A DNA stretch of 64,000 nt from Chitinophagaceae bacterium (GTDB lineage Bacteria > Bacteroidota > Bacteroidia > Chitinophagales > Chitinophagaceae), in the NCBI GenBank assembly GCA_020437365.1, contig JAGQWM010000002.1:20828-84827 (forward strand), written 5' to 3'. Shown piece after piece: positions 54,201 through 61,255 of the stretch. The notes under the pieces were generated by a model. The model worked only from the letters and a program-made list of their open reading frames with translations. It did not search any database and had not been told where the DNA came from. The stretch's first letter is position 1; every line of letters starts with the position of its first letter. The position numbers were made by a program, and so were the translations under genes.

Positions 54201-55713
54201 AGGCCCCGATACTAAAAATGGTAAAAACGGAAAACAGAAAAAAATTAAACAAAAGAAAGATCCGAACAGGCCATTGCCAACGATTGGAAAAATTCCCAAA
54301 TTCTTTTTGCGTATTGCCACTGCATTGAAAAGAGTTGGTATTCAATACACGGAAGATTATGGAACTACACTGCCGGGTTATATGGACAGTACACAATTGT
54401 TCGGTTCAGATTTGAGAAGCGGTGAACCCGGTTTCGGATTTATTTTTGGCCATCAGCCGGATACCAACTGGATTAATCATTTTGGCGCCAGGGGATTATT
54501 ATCTACTGATACCCTGGTATCGGCTATGATCAGGCAGCGATATAATCAACGATTGAATATAACAGCACAATTGTCACCATTCCGTGATTTTAATATTGAT
54601 GTTAATCTTGATAAAACTTTTGATAAACAATATTCAGAATTGTATAAAGACACCAGCAAATTTGACAACGTTGGTTTGACCCGCTTGAATCCTTATGCGT
54701 TGGGAAGCTTTAATATCAGTTATATTTCTTATCAAACTTTGTTTACCAAATTTGATCCCGAACAGATTTCAGAAACTTTTAAAACATTTCAGAGTTACCG
54801 TGCTATCTTATCGAAAAGATTAGCCGGACTAAATCCTTACCAAGGTGACGTGATAGATCCGAATGATCCAGGTTATTATAAAGGTTATGGAAGGTATGCA
54901 CAGGAAGTTATTATTCCCGCATTTTTGGCAGCGTACACTAAAAAAGATCCGGCATCTGTTAAGCTGATTAAAAATAGCAATCCGAATATACGTTCCAATC
55001 CTTTTGCAGGCATCATACCTAAGCCTAACTGGACGATTACTTATACCGGTTTGTCGAAGTTGAAAGGCTTGGATAAAATATTTACGAACGTAACAATCCG
55101 CCATGGCTATCATAGTAATTTAAGTATGAATAGTTTCAATACGGCTTTGTTATTTGCCGACCCGCTAAGAGTGAGTTATCCTTCTTTCATTGATACATTG
55201 ACGGGCAACTATATACCTTTCTTCTTGGTGCCGAATATTACAATCCAGGAATCATTTGACCCATTGATTGAATTGGATATGACTTTTACAAATCAACTGA
55301 CTACAAGATTTCAGTTCAGGAAAACCCGTCAGTTGAGTCTGAGTTTAATTGATTACCAATTGGCAGAAAACAGAAGTACTGAAGTTACTTTAGGTGTTAA
55401 CTGGCGAAGAAAAGGGGTGCCGTTGATTAAGAAACTTGGAAAAATGAAATTAGATAATGATGTTACATTCAGACTTGATTTCAGCCTGCGGGATGATGCT
55501 ACGTCGAATACCAAACTTGACCAAGGGACATCTTATGGTACAGCCGGACAAAAAGTAATTCGGATAGCACCTTCTATCGATTATGTTATCAATAATAGGG
55601 TGAGTGTAAAGTTCTATTTTGAACAAAACAGGAGCATTCCAAAAATCAGTAATTCATTCCCCATTACCAATACAAGAGCTGGTTTACAGGTTCGGGTTTC
55701 GCTGACACAATAA
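48286..55713 (+). CDS. sprA: Type IX secretion / gliding motility outer-membrane protein SprA
   Basis: 2475 residues, the size of SprA, the giant barrel translocon of type IX secretion. Motifs include YFFTKTDTSHFPLRDRRGDP near the N-terminus, GPDGKLNIDIHPSGYVDFL, VYIDDFEGTRANIDL, and many barrel strands to the C-terminal RVSLTQ. The start used is TTG at 48286, which gives a signal peptide with Lys4. The first ATG (48328) would remove the basic N-region. The sequence is in the same frame as ruvA and begins 36 bases after it. A polar Asn/Lys/Asp/Pro-rich linker of about 95 residues (~1905-2000) interrupts the barrel and may be a loop expansion. Type IX cargo candidates lie downstream. Confidence 0.95.
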   Translation: MNLKTAHILPTLLCMSVIFAFAGKANAGMDDFHADYFFTKTDTSHFPLRDRRGDPYSTTHRRNSFDFSDTSYIKRSVQYDPKTKQYYIIEKIGDTYYRTPTAFSMQDFLQLQGRKDEEDYFKKKAALLSDMNRRLFKPKFRVSSGWFNRIMGVGPDGKLNIDIHPSGYVDFLAGYQGQKVNNPTLPERARNNGGFDFNMNSQLQMDASIGENLKLPINYNTLSNFGFENQLKLDYKGKDDDILKIFQAGNTNFESKGTLIPGAQSLFGVKTQLQFGKLYVTTVLANQKSQRQSQTAEGGSTTQSFSVKADEYDENRHFLLAQYFHDNYNKAMSKLPVVSSNIQILRVEAWVTNRNGATTDTRDVVGFMDLGEGNPYNTAVISGTGQSLPSNGANNLYSTITGNPAYRNSTQVQNQLTALGLSPVQDFEKTFARKLQPSDYYFNPQIGFISLNQPLQPDEVLGVAFQYTYNGKVYQVGEFSQDVPPDTTGITQRVLFLKLLKATSQRTNLPIWDLMMKNVYSVGFGQLEREDFRLDLTYEEPSLGEKRYLPPADVIATYQGQPILSLTNLDRLNNQNDPQPDGVFDFVEGFTVISSQSRIIFPVLEPFGHDLDYIYASQNLRDKYLFYPLYDTIKAIAKTYANLDRFKIVGRSKSSGTTPGFSNGLTGNNNPLSGTYQLGYNIPRGSVIVTANGQVLQENIDYEINYDLGTLQITNAAIVNSGVPVNISYENNQAFGFQQKNFLGVRFDYLANKNLSVGGTIVKLGERPFFIKQSYGEDPIKNTMYGLDIDYHNNIPRLSKWLNKLPFYSTREMSSITAYAEAAYLKPGHAKQIDGTNASGKIEKGGQVYIDDFEGTRANIDLRFPLIGWTLASIPQNNGLFPESALNNDLASGYNRAKLAWYNIEPVLQERRNSNNPLKNDLDELSKPETRQVYQNEIFPNRSTQFGEGLLTTFDLAFYPKDKGPYNFEDRTSRINSNGRLLNPKQSWGGLMRNIDQTDFETNNIEYIEFWMQDPFIENNGNPNGGELYFDLGNVSEDILRDGKKAYENGLRTPTNNAIMDTNTVWGQVPANPLQVTNAFSIEPTDRQYQDVGYDGLQDVAELNKFSNYLNTLQTNFGPGSLVYQRAMNDPSGDNFIPYRDPMFDGANPAGILERYKNINNPSGNSPIADNTTQFVNAFTQYPDAEELNRDNTLNEVEEYFEYKVDIKHNMVAGSNYITDIRTPVVTLANGRTRTERWYLFRIPIKQYTQKIGNIPDFKSIRFIRMYMTGFEDSVVMRFGKLELVRNQWRKYEYEIDTTGNYTQLPTNDPTVVNTLAVNVEENDQREPIKYTIPPGVERQQQLSNNNVPLFLNEQSLSMQVCGLQFKEARGVFRTMNLDMRQYGKMKMFIHAESVQNQSPINPGDLTAVIRIGNDFSGNYYEVKIPLQITPFGTTDSALIWPSDNYLDFDLNILTKLKSQRNKMGASPSMYYSETMSDGRTYALLGNPNLGEVRGILLGVENTGQETLCTEVWFNELRLSNLDEKGGWAALARADIKLADLGNISLSATAKSTGFGSLEQKVNERSREDLYTIDAAATIDAAKLLPKKLGLQLPVYMGISHRSSTPEYDPYDLDLNLKEKLKGVNNGKEKDSIREQAVDVTTIKTFNVTNARKIKTDGKRPKFWSLSNFDFNYSYIQTISHNPLIERDEMRRTRGAIGYTYAPNVKPFEPFRKMIKSKSPWLTLIRDFNVNYAPSQVSFKADVFRQFGAVRPRNVGGGPYQIPETYNKYFTFDRYYVVQWNLTRSISIDFNAINRARIDEPAGRIDTKSKKDSVRNNLFKGGRNTEYSQELTVAYNVPTQKIPLLNWTTLRATYNTRYNWLAASLLARTPEINLGNVLSNTQTKTINGELKFEDLYQKWRFLKAVNSNAPNLQQKNPPPGNKNADNKKGRKVGKNKSDSDADQTDSKNADQPDQNPPDVNAGQPNNGSDTTKGPDTKNGKNGKQKKIKQKKDPNRPLPTIGKIPKFFLRIATALKRVGIQYTEDYGTTLPGYMDSTQLFGSDLRSGEPGFGFIFGHQPDTNWINHFGARGLLSTDTLVSAMIRQRYNQRLNITAQLSPFRDFNIDVNLDKTFDKQYSELYKDTSKFDNVGLTRLNPYALGSFNISYISYQTLFTKFDPEQISETFKTFQSYRAILSKRLAGLNPYQGDVIDPNDPGYYKGYGRYAQEVIIPAFLAAYTKKDPASVKLIKNSNPNIRSNPFAGIIPKPNWTITYTGLSKLKGLDKIFTNVTIRHGYHSNLSMNSFNTALLFADPLRVSYPSFIDTLTGNYIPFFLVPNITIQESFDPLIELDMTFTNQLTTRFQFRKTRQLSLSLIDYQLAENRSTEVTLGVNWRRKGVPLIKKLGKMKLDNDVTFRLDFSLRDDATSNTKLDQGTSYGTAGQKVIRIAPSIDYVINNRVSVKFYFEQNRSIPKISNSFPITNTRAGLQVRVSLTQ
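54001..54290 (+). other. Low-complexity insertion inside sprA
   Basis: This in-frame stretch encodes about 95 residues rich in Asn, Lys, Asp, Pro, Gln and Gly (for example NADNKKGRKVGKNKSDSDAD), between two barrel-type segments. Base composition is purine-rich. I infer a flexible loop. SprA proteins of relatives should show whether it varies in length. Confidence 0.55.
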
Positions 55714-55736
55714 TATAGTTTACAAATGGAGGAAAT

Positions 55737-55886
55737 GTGCCGCTCCTACGGAGCTTTGTTTTCATCTGCGAAATATTTTATTACAATAATATCACCCCTT
55801 TGGGGTTGATGTTTTTAACCCCGAAGGGGTGAAAGTTTTATAGAAAATTAAAGAAATAACGAACCAAAGCCCCAGCGGGGCGACAC
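55737..55886. repeat. Palindromic repeat unit 1 (most intact)
   Basis: Four short hairpins with 3-base loops occur in order: GCTCC-TAC-GGAGC, CCCC-TTT-GGGG (within ATCACCCC..GGGGTTGAT), ACCCC-GAA-GGGGT and GCCCC-AGC-GGGGC. Conserved linkers join them (CTTTGTTTTCATCTGCG, AAATATTTTATTACAATAAT). It begins 24 bases after the sprA stop. Confidence 0.85.
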
Positions 55887-56053
55887 ATATATTGGCATTG
55901 CTTTTCTTTAAATGGTTTTAAAAAAATACGGCAGGAGTTAAGATTACTTTTCATTTCAACGATACCTCACTAAATCAAGGAAACTGGTTTTATTTTGGTA
56001 TGCAGGTTTGGGGTTTACTTAAAGATTAATATTGATTTATGTAATAAGAAAAT

Positions 56054-56140
56054 GTGCCGCTCCTACGGAGCTTTGTTTCCATCCGCATAATATTTTATTA
56101 TAATAATGCCACACCTTCGGTGTTATCTTTTTAACCTTCA
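56054..56140. repeat. Palindromic repeat unit 2
   Basis: It has the same GTGCCGCTCCTACGGAGCTT start and linker. The second hairpin has changed on both arms to ACACC-TTC-GGTGT and still pairs perfectly. The third and fourth hairpins are absent. Confidence 0.75.
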
Positions 56141-56235
56141 ATTAATTTGCCGACCTTATATAAATTACGAAAGTGAATGCAATTATAAGCATGGATGTCT
56201 CTTGTACTTATTTTATTTTTAAAAAAATCTGATTT

Positions 56236-56316
56236 GTGCCGCTCCTACGAAGCTTTGTTTCCATCTGCGAAATATTTAATTACAATAATACCACCCCTTT
56301 GGGGTTGATATTTTAA
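56236..56316. repeat. Palindromic repeat unit 3
   Basis: GTGCCGCTCCTACGAAGCTT is present with one arm of the first hairpin mutated. CACCCC-TTT-GGGGT is intact. The third and fourth hairpins are missing. Confidence 0.7.
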
Positions 56317-56412
56317 TTCTTATTTGAAAACAATCTTTTGAAAATTTCGAAAATGAATGCGAGCATACGCTTGGGTTGTTTCATCTAATGATTTTTTTAG
56401 AAAACCTGTTTT

Positions 56413-56562
56413 GTGCTTCTCTAACGGATTTTCGTTTCCATCTAAACGATATTTAATTACAATGATGCCTCACATTTGGCACTGAATTATTAACCCCGAA
56501 GGGGTGAAAGCTTTATAGATATTTAAGGAAATATGGAGCCAAAGCCCCAGCGGGGCGATACT
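56413..56562. repeat. Palindromic repeat unit 4
   Basis: The first two hairpins are decayed (CTTCTCTAACGGATT, CACATTTGGCACTG) but the third, ACCCC-GAA-GGGGT, and fourth, GCCCC-AGC-GGGGC, are intact at 56493-56555. The sequence between units is AT-rich and gene-free, so this gap from 55714 to 56654 consists mainly of repeats. Confidence 0.75.
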
Positions 56563-56654
56563 ACAAAAAATATTATTTCATTAGTTGAACAATCCGGATG
56601 ATGAATCCAAAAACATTTACATTCAGACTGTAAATGTTTTTTATCACAATGATA

Positions 56655-57548
56655 TTATTTTACGGGAACCGGTGTAATAGTATAACCCGATTCTTTTAGT
56701 TGATTGAGCAAACCACATTGATACATTAAATGACTAAGGCCTACAACAATGAAGCAGTTATTAGTTTTTAATTGCTGACTTAAAGTTTGCATCCATTTAT
56801 GATTCCTGTTCGTTAATATCAATGAATTTTGGCATGGCTGATTCAATTGATAATTAATATTCATTTGCCGGTACCAATCTGTTTCATCGCAATTCATCTG
56901 TAGATTATTCTTTAGTATATCAATAATTTTGGCCAATCTTTTTTTATGGACTTTTTTAGGCATTTGTGCTACATCTTCATTGATGAGTTTTATTTGTTCT
57001 TCTGTTGTTTCGAGACCCAGTAAGGGAATATTTTTTTGGGATGCTTTGGTTCCAATATAGGTGTCTAAAGTGAGATAGGCGAGTGACATATCCCTTTGCA
57101 AACAAATTTTTTCTTTGGCATATCTTGCCAGGAAGACATACATTTCTGTTGGTGTCATTTTATGGAAATCAGTTGGGCTGTTTGCAAACATTTCCCTTAT
57201 ATATTGAAGATTCTCCTTGCTAAGGTATTTTTCCCATTTGGTTAATTCTTTTCGCCCGTTGATAATATCTTCTGCTAAATGCCCTGGCATATCTATATTT
57301 TCTTTGATACCTAAATCGCAACTCGATAGTAATTCGTTAGCATTGGTCAAAGAATCAAAAAACTGTGGGCCGAACGCATGGTGTGTGCCAAAAATATAGG
57401 ATACCTTTTGCGATGTACTGTTAGTGATTTTAAAAAGCACAGTAGAAAAATGCAACGAGTCTTTATGCGGAGCACCAAAAGCAAAAAATGCACAAGGAAT
57501 AGTAATAATGAATAAGACGAAATGCCTGAGTATTTGTTTCAATTTCAC
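56655..57548 (-). CDS. TraB/GumN family protein, exported
   Basis: 297 residues from a GTG start (57548). The N-terminal segment (HFVLFIITIPCAFFAFGAP) is a signal peptide or anchor. TraB/GumN motifs are YIFGTHHAFGPQFFDSL (G-T-x-H) near residue 49 and the C-terminal FIVVGLSHLMYQCGLLNQL (G-x-x-H-L). The family is predicted to be metal-dependent hydrolases related to Tiki proteases. The molecular target is unknown. TAGCTTTG (57563-57556, minus strand) lies seven bases before the start, another nearly leaderless arrangement. A hairpin with AACATTTACA complementarity lies upstream of its end at 56615-56640. Confidence 0.8.
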   Translation of the reverse strand: MKLKQILRHFVLFIITIPCAFFAFGAPHKDSLHFSTVLFKITNSTSQKVSYIFGTHHAFGPQFFDSLTNANELLSSCDLGIKENIDMPGHLAEDIINGRKELTKWEKYLSKENLQYIREMFANSPTDFHKMTPTEMYVFLARYAKEKICLQRDMSLAYLTLDTYIGTKASQKNIPLLGLETTEEQIKLINEDVAQMPKKVHKKRLAKIIDILKNNLQMNCDETDWYRQMNINYQLNQPCQNSLILTNRNHKWMQTLSQQLKTNNCFIVVGLSHLMYQCGLLNQLKESGYTITPVPVK

Positions 57549-57555
57549 TTTCTTT

Positions 57556-57563
57556 CAAAGCTA
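57556..57563 (-). promoter_or_regulatory. -7 element (TAGCTTTG) of the TraB/GumN gene
   Basis: The minus strand reads TAGCTTTG followed by seven bases and the GTG start codon. No clear -33 element. Confidence 0.35.
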
Positions 57564-57611
57564 ATGGATGTGCACATGAAATGTGAAATATTTATTACAA
57601 TAAAATTAAAA

Positions 57612-58133
57612 TTATTTTATACCTGTATTTGTATCGGTTGATTGCACAGCACCTACTTCATCTTGTTTTGTTCTTTTAAAAAGCATTACATAGCCGCATA
57701 AATCTCTTTTTTTCTTCTTATTTACCTGCACGGGTTTCATCATGTGAAATTCTGAAAATTTGGGTATGTAAGTATAGGTTATAACATTACCATCTACATC
57801 GCCCCAGCGTTTCTGCCGGAAGATGACCATTTTTTCCTGCCAATCATACATTCTCACTTCATACAATTTGGAAGTGTAATCGCCGATAAAAACAAATTGG
57901 TACCAACTCCCTTGTGTCAATGGAACAATCACTGGCATTTCATAAGCACTTTCCATTTTGATGGAAGCTTCTTTCAGCAATACATATCCTTCTCCTTCGT
58001 ATAAAGACTTCAGGCTGTCCACTTGTTTGTTCATCAAACCGCTGCTACAGGATTCTAAACGAATGAGATCCTGAGATTGTGAAGGAATGGCAAATAGTAA
58101 AAAGAATAAAAGAATGGGACACAGTTTTTTCAT
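57612..58133 (-). CDS. Secreted protein of unknown function
   Basis: 173 residues from MKKLCPILLFFLLFAIPSQS, a clear signal peptide. The frame is open further upstream (to 58298), but that part is not protein-like. The mature protein has YQFVFIGDYTSKLYEVRMYD and a WGDVDGNVITYTYIPKFSEF segment, suggesting a beta-rich fold. No catalytic motif or family is recognised. It is located between the TraB/GumN gene and a gliding-associated protein on the same strand. Confidence 0.65.
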   Translation of the reverse strand: MKKLCPILLFFLLFAIPSQSQDLIRLESCSSGLMNKQVDSLKSLYEGEGYVLLKEASIKMESAYEMPVIVPLTQGSWYQFVFIGDYTSKLYEVRMYDWQEKMVIFRQKRWGDVDGNVITYTYIPKFSEFHMMKPVQVNKKKKRDLCGYVMLFKRTKQDEVGAVQSTDTNTGIK

Positions 58134-58530
58134 GGTACGGATGATTGAGATTGAACTAGTTGCATAAATGTAACTATTTAAACGAGGAGGTGATAATTTG
58201 TATAAAATATTTTGCACAGTTAAGTAAATTTCCGAAGTGGTATTACGGCAATTATTGAGCCAAATTTCTATTTTGTGGGTGCTGCATATAGGGCTCATTC
58301 GGAGAAAAGCAATATAGGCATGATGATTTAATTGTAATTGGAGTCAGATTTTATCAATCTACTGAACTATTTAAAACAACCTATCTTTTTTAATTGAAGT
58401 ACAAAAATGTCAATTTTAATAATTGAGCTGCCGCTTATTTGTAAAAACTAATTCACCATTCCCCAAACGAGTCATTCAAACATTATAGACTAAAGACTAC
58501 TGACTTATGCGACTTCCCTGGCTCTTTAAA
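58134..58530. other. Gene-free gap downstream of the CHU_C protein gene
   Basis: About 400 AT-rich bases hold the upstream region of the 173-residue secreted gene. I see no terminator with a good stem, no TAnnTTTG in the needed orientation and no repeat. Confidence 0.4.
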
Positions 58531-61167
58531 CTATCTAATCAACGTCACCGTTCCTTTTAGTGTAATTGTTTTTCCTGTATAATCGACGGCGCTTACCATC
58601 CACACATACACATTGCTGGCTTGTAGTACTCCGCCGATTCGGCCATCCCATCCCTGGCGATTTTGTGTAGTTGTAAAAATTCTTTCGCCCCAGCGATTAT
58701 AAATACTGAAGTAATTAATTTTTTCTACACCTACGGCAATGGGTCTTATTACATCATTTTTTCCATCATTATTGGGCGTAAATGCAGTGGGCACAAAAAC
58801 ATAAGGATTTGTTTTAAAAATATACACCGTAACATAAGCCGAGTCGGGGCAACCGGAAGCATCTCTTGTTATCATTTTATACCGGATGCTATCACCATCT
58901 CCCGGCCCTAAAGTTGCAATGGGGTCCGGTATCATGGTATTCGATAATCCTGTTGGTGGCGACCAGATATATGTAATGCCACCCGAACCTTGTAATTGCA
59001 ATGGTTGGCCAATGACAATGGAAGTATCCCTGCCGGCTGATGCAATTATTTTAGGTTGTACAGTTACCGTTATTGTATCAAAACCGGGTTTGGGACAACC
59101 TAATGTATCCAACGAAGCTAAAATATATGTGGTTGTACGTGGTGGTGTTACAATCGGGTTCAGGATATTCGGATTACTCAGATAAGAAATGGGTGTCCAC
59201 GAGAAACTACTGCCGTTTTGTGAAGCATTCAATTGCGTGGCAGTATTGTAGCAAATCGTTTGGTCGGGCCCGGCATTGGCAATGGGATAGGGCACTGTAG
59301 TGATGATAATATTATCTGTAGCAGAGCAACTGCCGACACTGGCCGTCACCTGGTAATTGGTCGTTGCAGCGTTGGGTGTTGCAATGGGATTCTGCAAAGT
59401 CGGATCATTCAATGTGCCCGAAGGAGTCCATTGAAAACGAAGGCCGTCAGTTGTTGTCCTAAGTTGTACAGGATCGGTAAGGCAAATAGTGGTATCAGGC
59501 ATTGTCATAAGCGTTACATTTTTAACTACTCTTACATGTACCGAATCGGTATTGATACATCCATTGGCATCCAGGCGAACATAATACCAAGTACTTGTTG
59601 TAGGGTTGACGGTCGGGGTAGCAATATTCGGGTTATTGATATTTGAATTGGGTGTCCAACTGAAATTCCCCATACCCGATGCATTTAACTGCACATTATC
59701 CGGCGTACAAATTAATGTATCAGTGAAACCCATTGTAATTAATGGTTTATCCAACACATCAATTGTAACGGAAGTAGTATCCATGCATCCTTTGCTGCTG
59801 GAGACAGTGAGCAAAACTTTTTTAGGGCCTGTATCAGAATAGAGCCATTGCGGGTTTTGAATATGCGAGGTGTCAGCTAAGGTTGTACCATCGCCAAAAT
59901 TCCAACTCCAGCCATTGACCACACCATAAGCTGCCGTCGTATTGTCTGTAAAATCAAATGGATTGAGATAGCAGCTTCCCGTATAACTAAAAGCCGGAAA
60001 GAAGCCGGGATAGACTTTTACAATTGTTGTAGCCGAGTCGGAGCATGTTTCATACCTGTTTGTTACTAATTTTACCGTGTATGTTCCTGTATCGGGATAA
60101 ACAAATGTAGGGTTAGCAAGGTTTGAAGTATCGTTTGTCATGGAAGGGACTCCAAAATCCCAAAAATAAGTATTGATAGCAGAGCTTGGTGTTTCATTAG
60201 AAAGTGTGACCGAAAAACCATCACATGTTGCAGGCCTTGGGCTTAATGTGGCACTTGGAATATCACAATCTTCGACTCTTAATATAAAATCTTTACGATG
60301 TTCTGCTATAAAAATTCCATTTCTATATTCTTTAATATAAACTGCGGTTACATAGTTACCTACTTCAGGCGCAACTCCGCTAATGATGCCGGTCTGAGAG
60401 TTTATATTGACAGCAGTACCAAGTGGAATAGTGCTGAAATAACCTCCTTGGTAATTTAGTAAAGGATAATCCGGTGGAGGAGAAGAAAATGGAGATGTAG
60501 GTTCAGTGGCACTTGCATCAGTTGCAGTTGTTTTATCGTACCCGGCAGTAAAAGAATACACTAAAGAATCGCCATCGGCATCAGTAGCACTAAAGTTCCA
60601 ATCAAAATGTGAATTTTTACAAACTAAATCCAAGCTGGTGACAAATTGGGGGCTTGAATTATGTTCGTTCGCCGGAAGCTGGTTTGTACCGGGAATTTTA
60701 CAAGCATAGGTTGAACCGGTAGTGTTCGGCCCACCAGAAACATTTGTGATGCCCCCAATTCTGCAGCATGTTTGATAAGAACAAATATATCCTTCTGCAT
60801 TATCAGGTAAATCAACAGTAAAACTGTAAGTACCTACTGAATAGTTTCCAAATATTGTACCTACTACACAAGGCGGAATATTAATTGTAACGGGTAAAAG
60901 ACTGACCCTGTTCGCCGTATAATGTAATATCGAAGTTGGATAATGTTTTTTTGTGCCGTAGTCAAATATGCCGATCCAAACAAAATCAGGAAGTGGAGCA
61001 CCTTGACCATTATCTTTAAAAAGCTTGAGCGTAATCCTGTAATGTTTTGTATTGGGTAAGTTACCCGGGCCTATATAAGAATAGGACATTTCTCCACCAA
61101 AGATATGAGAAGCAAAAGAGGAATAAGTGGAAAGAAATAAAAATAGTATAAATAGGGTCTTTCTCAT
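58531..61167 (-). CDS. PKD-repeat surface protein with gliding-motility C-terminal (CHU_C) domain
   Basis: 878 residues with a signal peptide (MRKTLFILFLFLSTYSSFAS). The N-terminal region of ~290 residues begins HIFGGEMSYSYIG, a form common in secreted Bacteroidota proteins. PKD-type domains follow (YFWDFGVPS, WSWNFGDGTTLADTS, near residues 310-470), then Ig-like repeats of the FSWTPNSNINNPN / FQWTPSGTLNDPT kind. The C-terminal ~90 residues are the CHU_C type B sorting domain (PTAFTPNNDGKNDVIRP, FSIYNRWGERIF, WDGRIGG). It is a probable type IX secretion cargo attached to the surface, possibly an adhesin. Confidence 0.92.
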   Translation of the reverse strand: MRKTLFILFLFLSTYSSFASHIFGGEMSYSYIGPGNLPNTKHYRITLKLFKDNGQGAPLPDFVWIGIFDYGTKKHYPTSILHYTANRVSLLPVTINIPPCVVGTIFGNYSVGTYSFTVDLPDNAEGYICSYQTCCRIGGITNVSGGPNTTGSTYACKIPGTNQLPANEHNSSPQFVTSLDLVCKNSHFDWNFSATDADGDSLVYSFTAGYDKTTATDASATEPTSPFSSPPPDYPLLNYQGGYFSTIPLGTAVNINSQTGIISGVAPEVGNYVTAVYIKEYRNGIFIAEHRKDFILRVEDCDIPSATLSPRPATCDGFSVTLSNETPSSAINTYFWDFGVPSMTNDTSNLANPTFVYPDTGTYTVKLVTNRYETCSDSATTIVKVYPGFFPAFSYTGSCYLNPFDFTDNTTAAYGVVNGWSWNFGDGTTLADTSHIQNPQWLYSDTGPKKVLLTVSSSKGCMDTTSVTIDVLDKPLITMGFTDTLICTPDNVQLNASGMGNFSWTPNSNINNPNIATPTVNPTTSTWYYVRLDANGCINTDSVHVRVVKNVTLMTMPDTTICLTDPVQLRTTTDGLRFQWTPSGTLNDPTLQNPIATPNAATTNYQVTASVGSCSATDNIIITTVPYPIANAGPDQTICYNTATQLNASQNGSSFSWTPISYLSNPNILNPIVTPPRTTTYILASLDTLGCPKPGFDTITVTVQPKIIASAGRDTSIVIGQPLQLQGSGGITYIWSPPTGLSNTMIPDPIATLGPGDGDSIRYKMITRDASGCPDSAYVTVYIFKTNPYVFVPTAFTPNNDGKNDVIRPIAVGVEKINYFSIYNRWGERIFTTTQNRQGWDGRIGGVLQASNVYVWMVSAVDYTGKTITLKGTVTLIR

Positions 61168-61202
61168 CTGGTAATTTAAACAAAAATCTTCTCAAAATAC
61201 GT

Positions 61203-61228
61203 AAAAGCTACCTTATTAGGCAGCTTTT
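61203..61228 (-). terminator. Hairpin after the M43 protease gene
   Basis: AAAAGCT pairs with AGCTTTT, strengthened by an inner CC/GG pair, between the stop of the protease gene and the start of the next. The T tract is short, so efficiency is uncertain. Confidence 0.6.
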
Positions 61229-61255
61229 ATGAAAATGGTTAAAACAGATTAGTTA

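Noticed and set aside
53878..54396. 172-codon ORF on the minus strand inside sprA
   Set aside because: It mirrors the low-complexity sprA segment and has a biased Ile/Phe-rich composition. SprA coding is unambiguous on the other strand.
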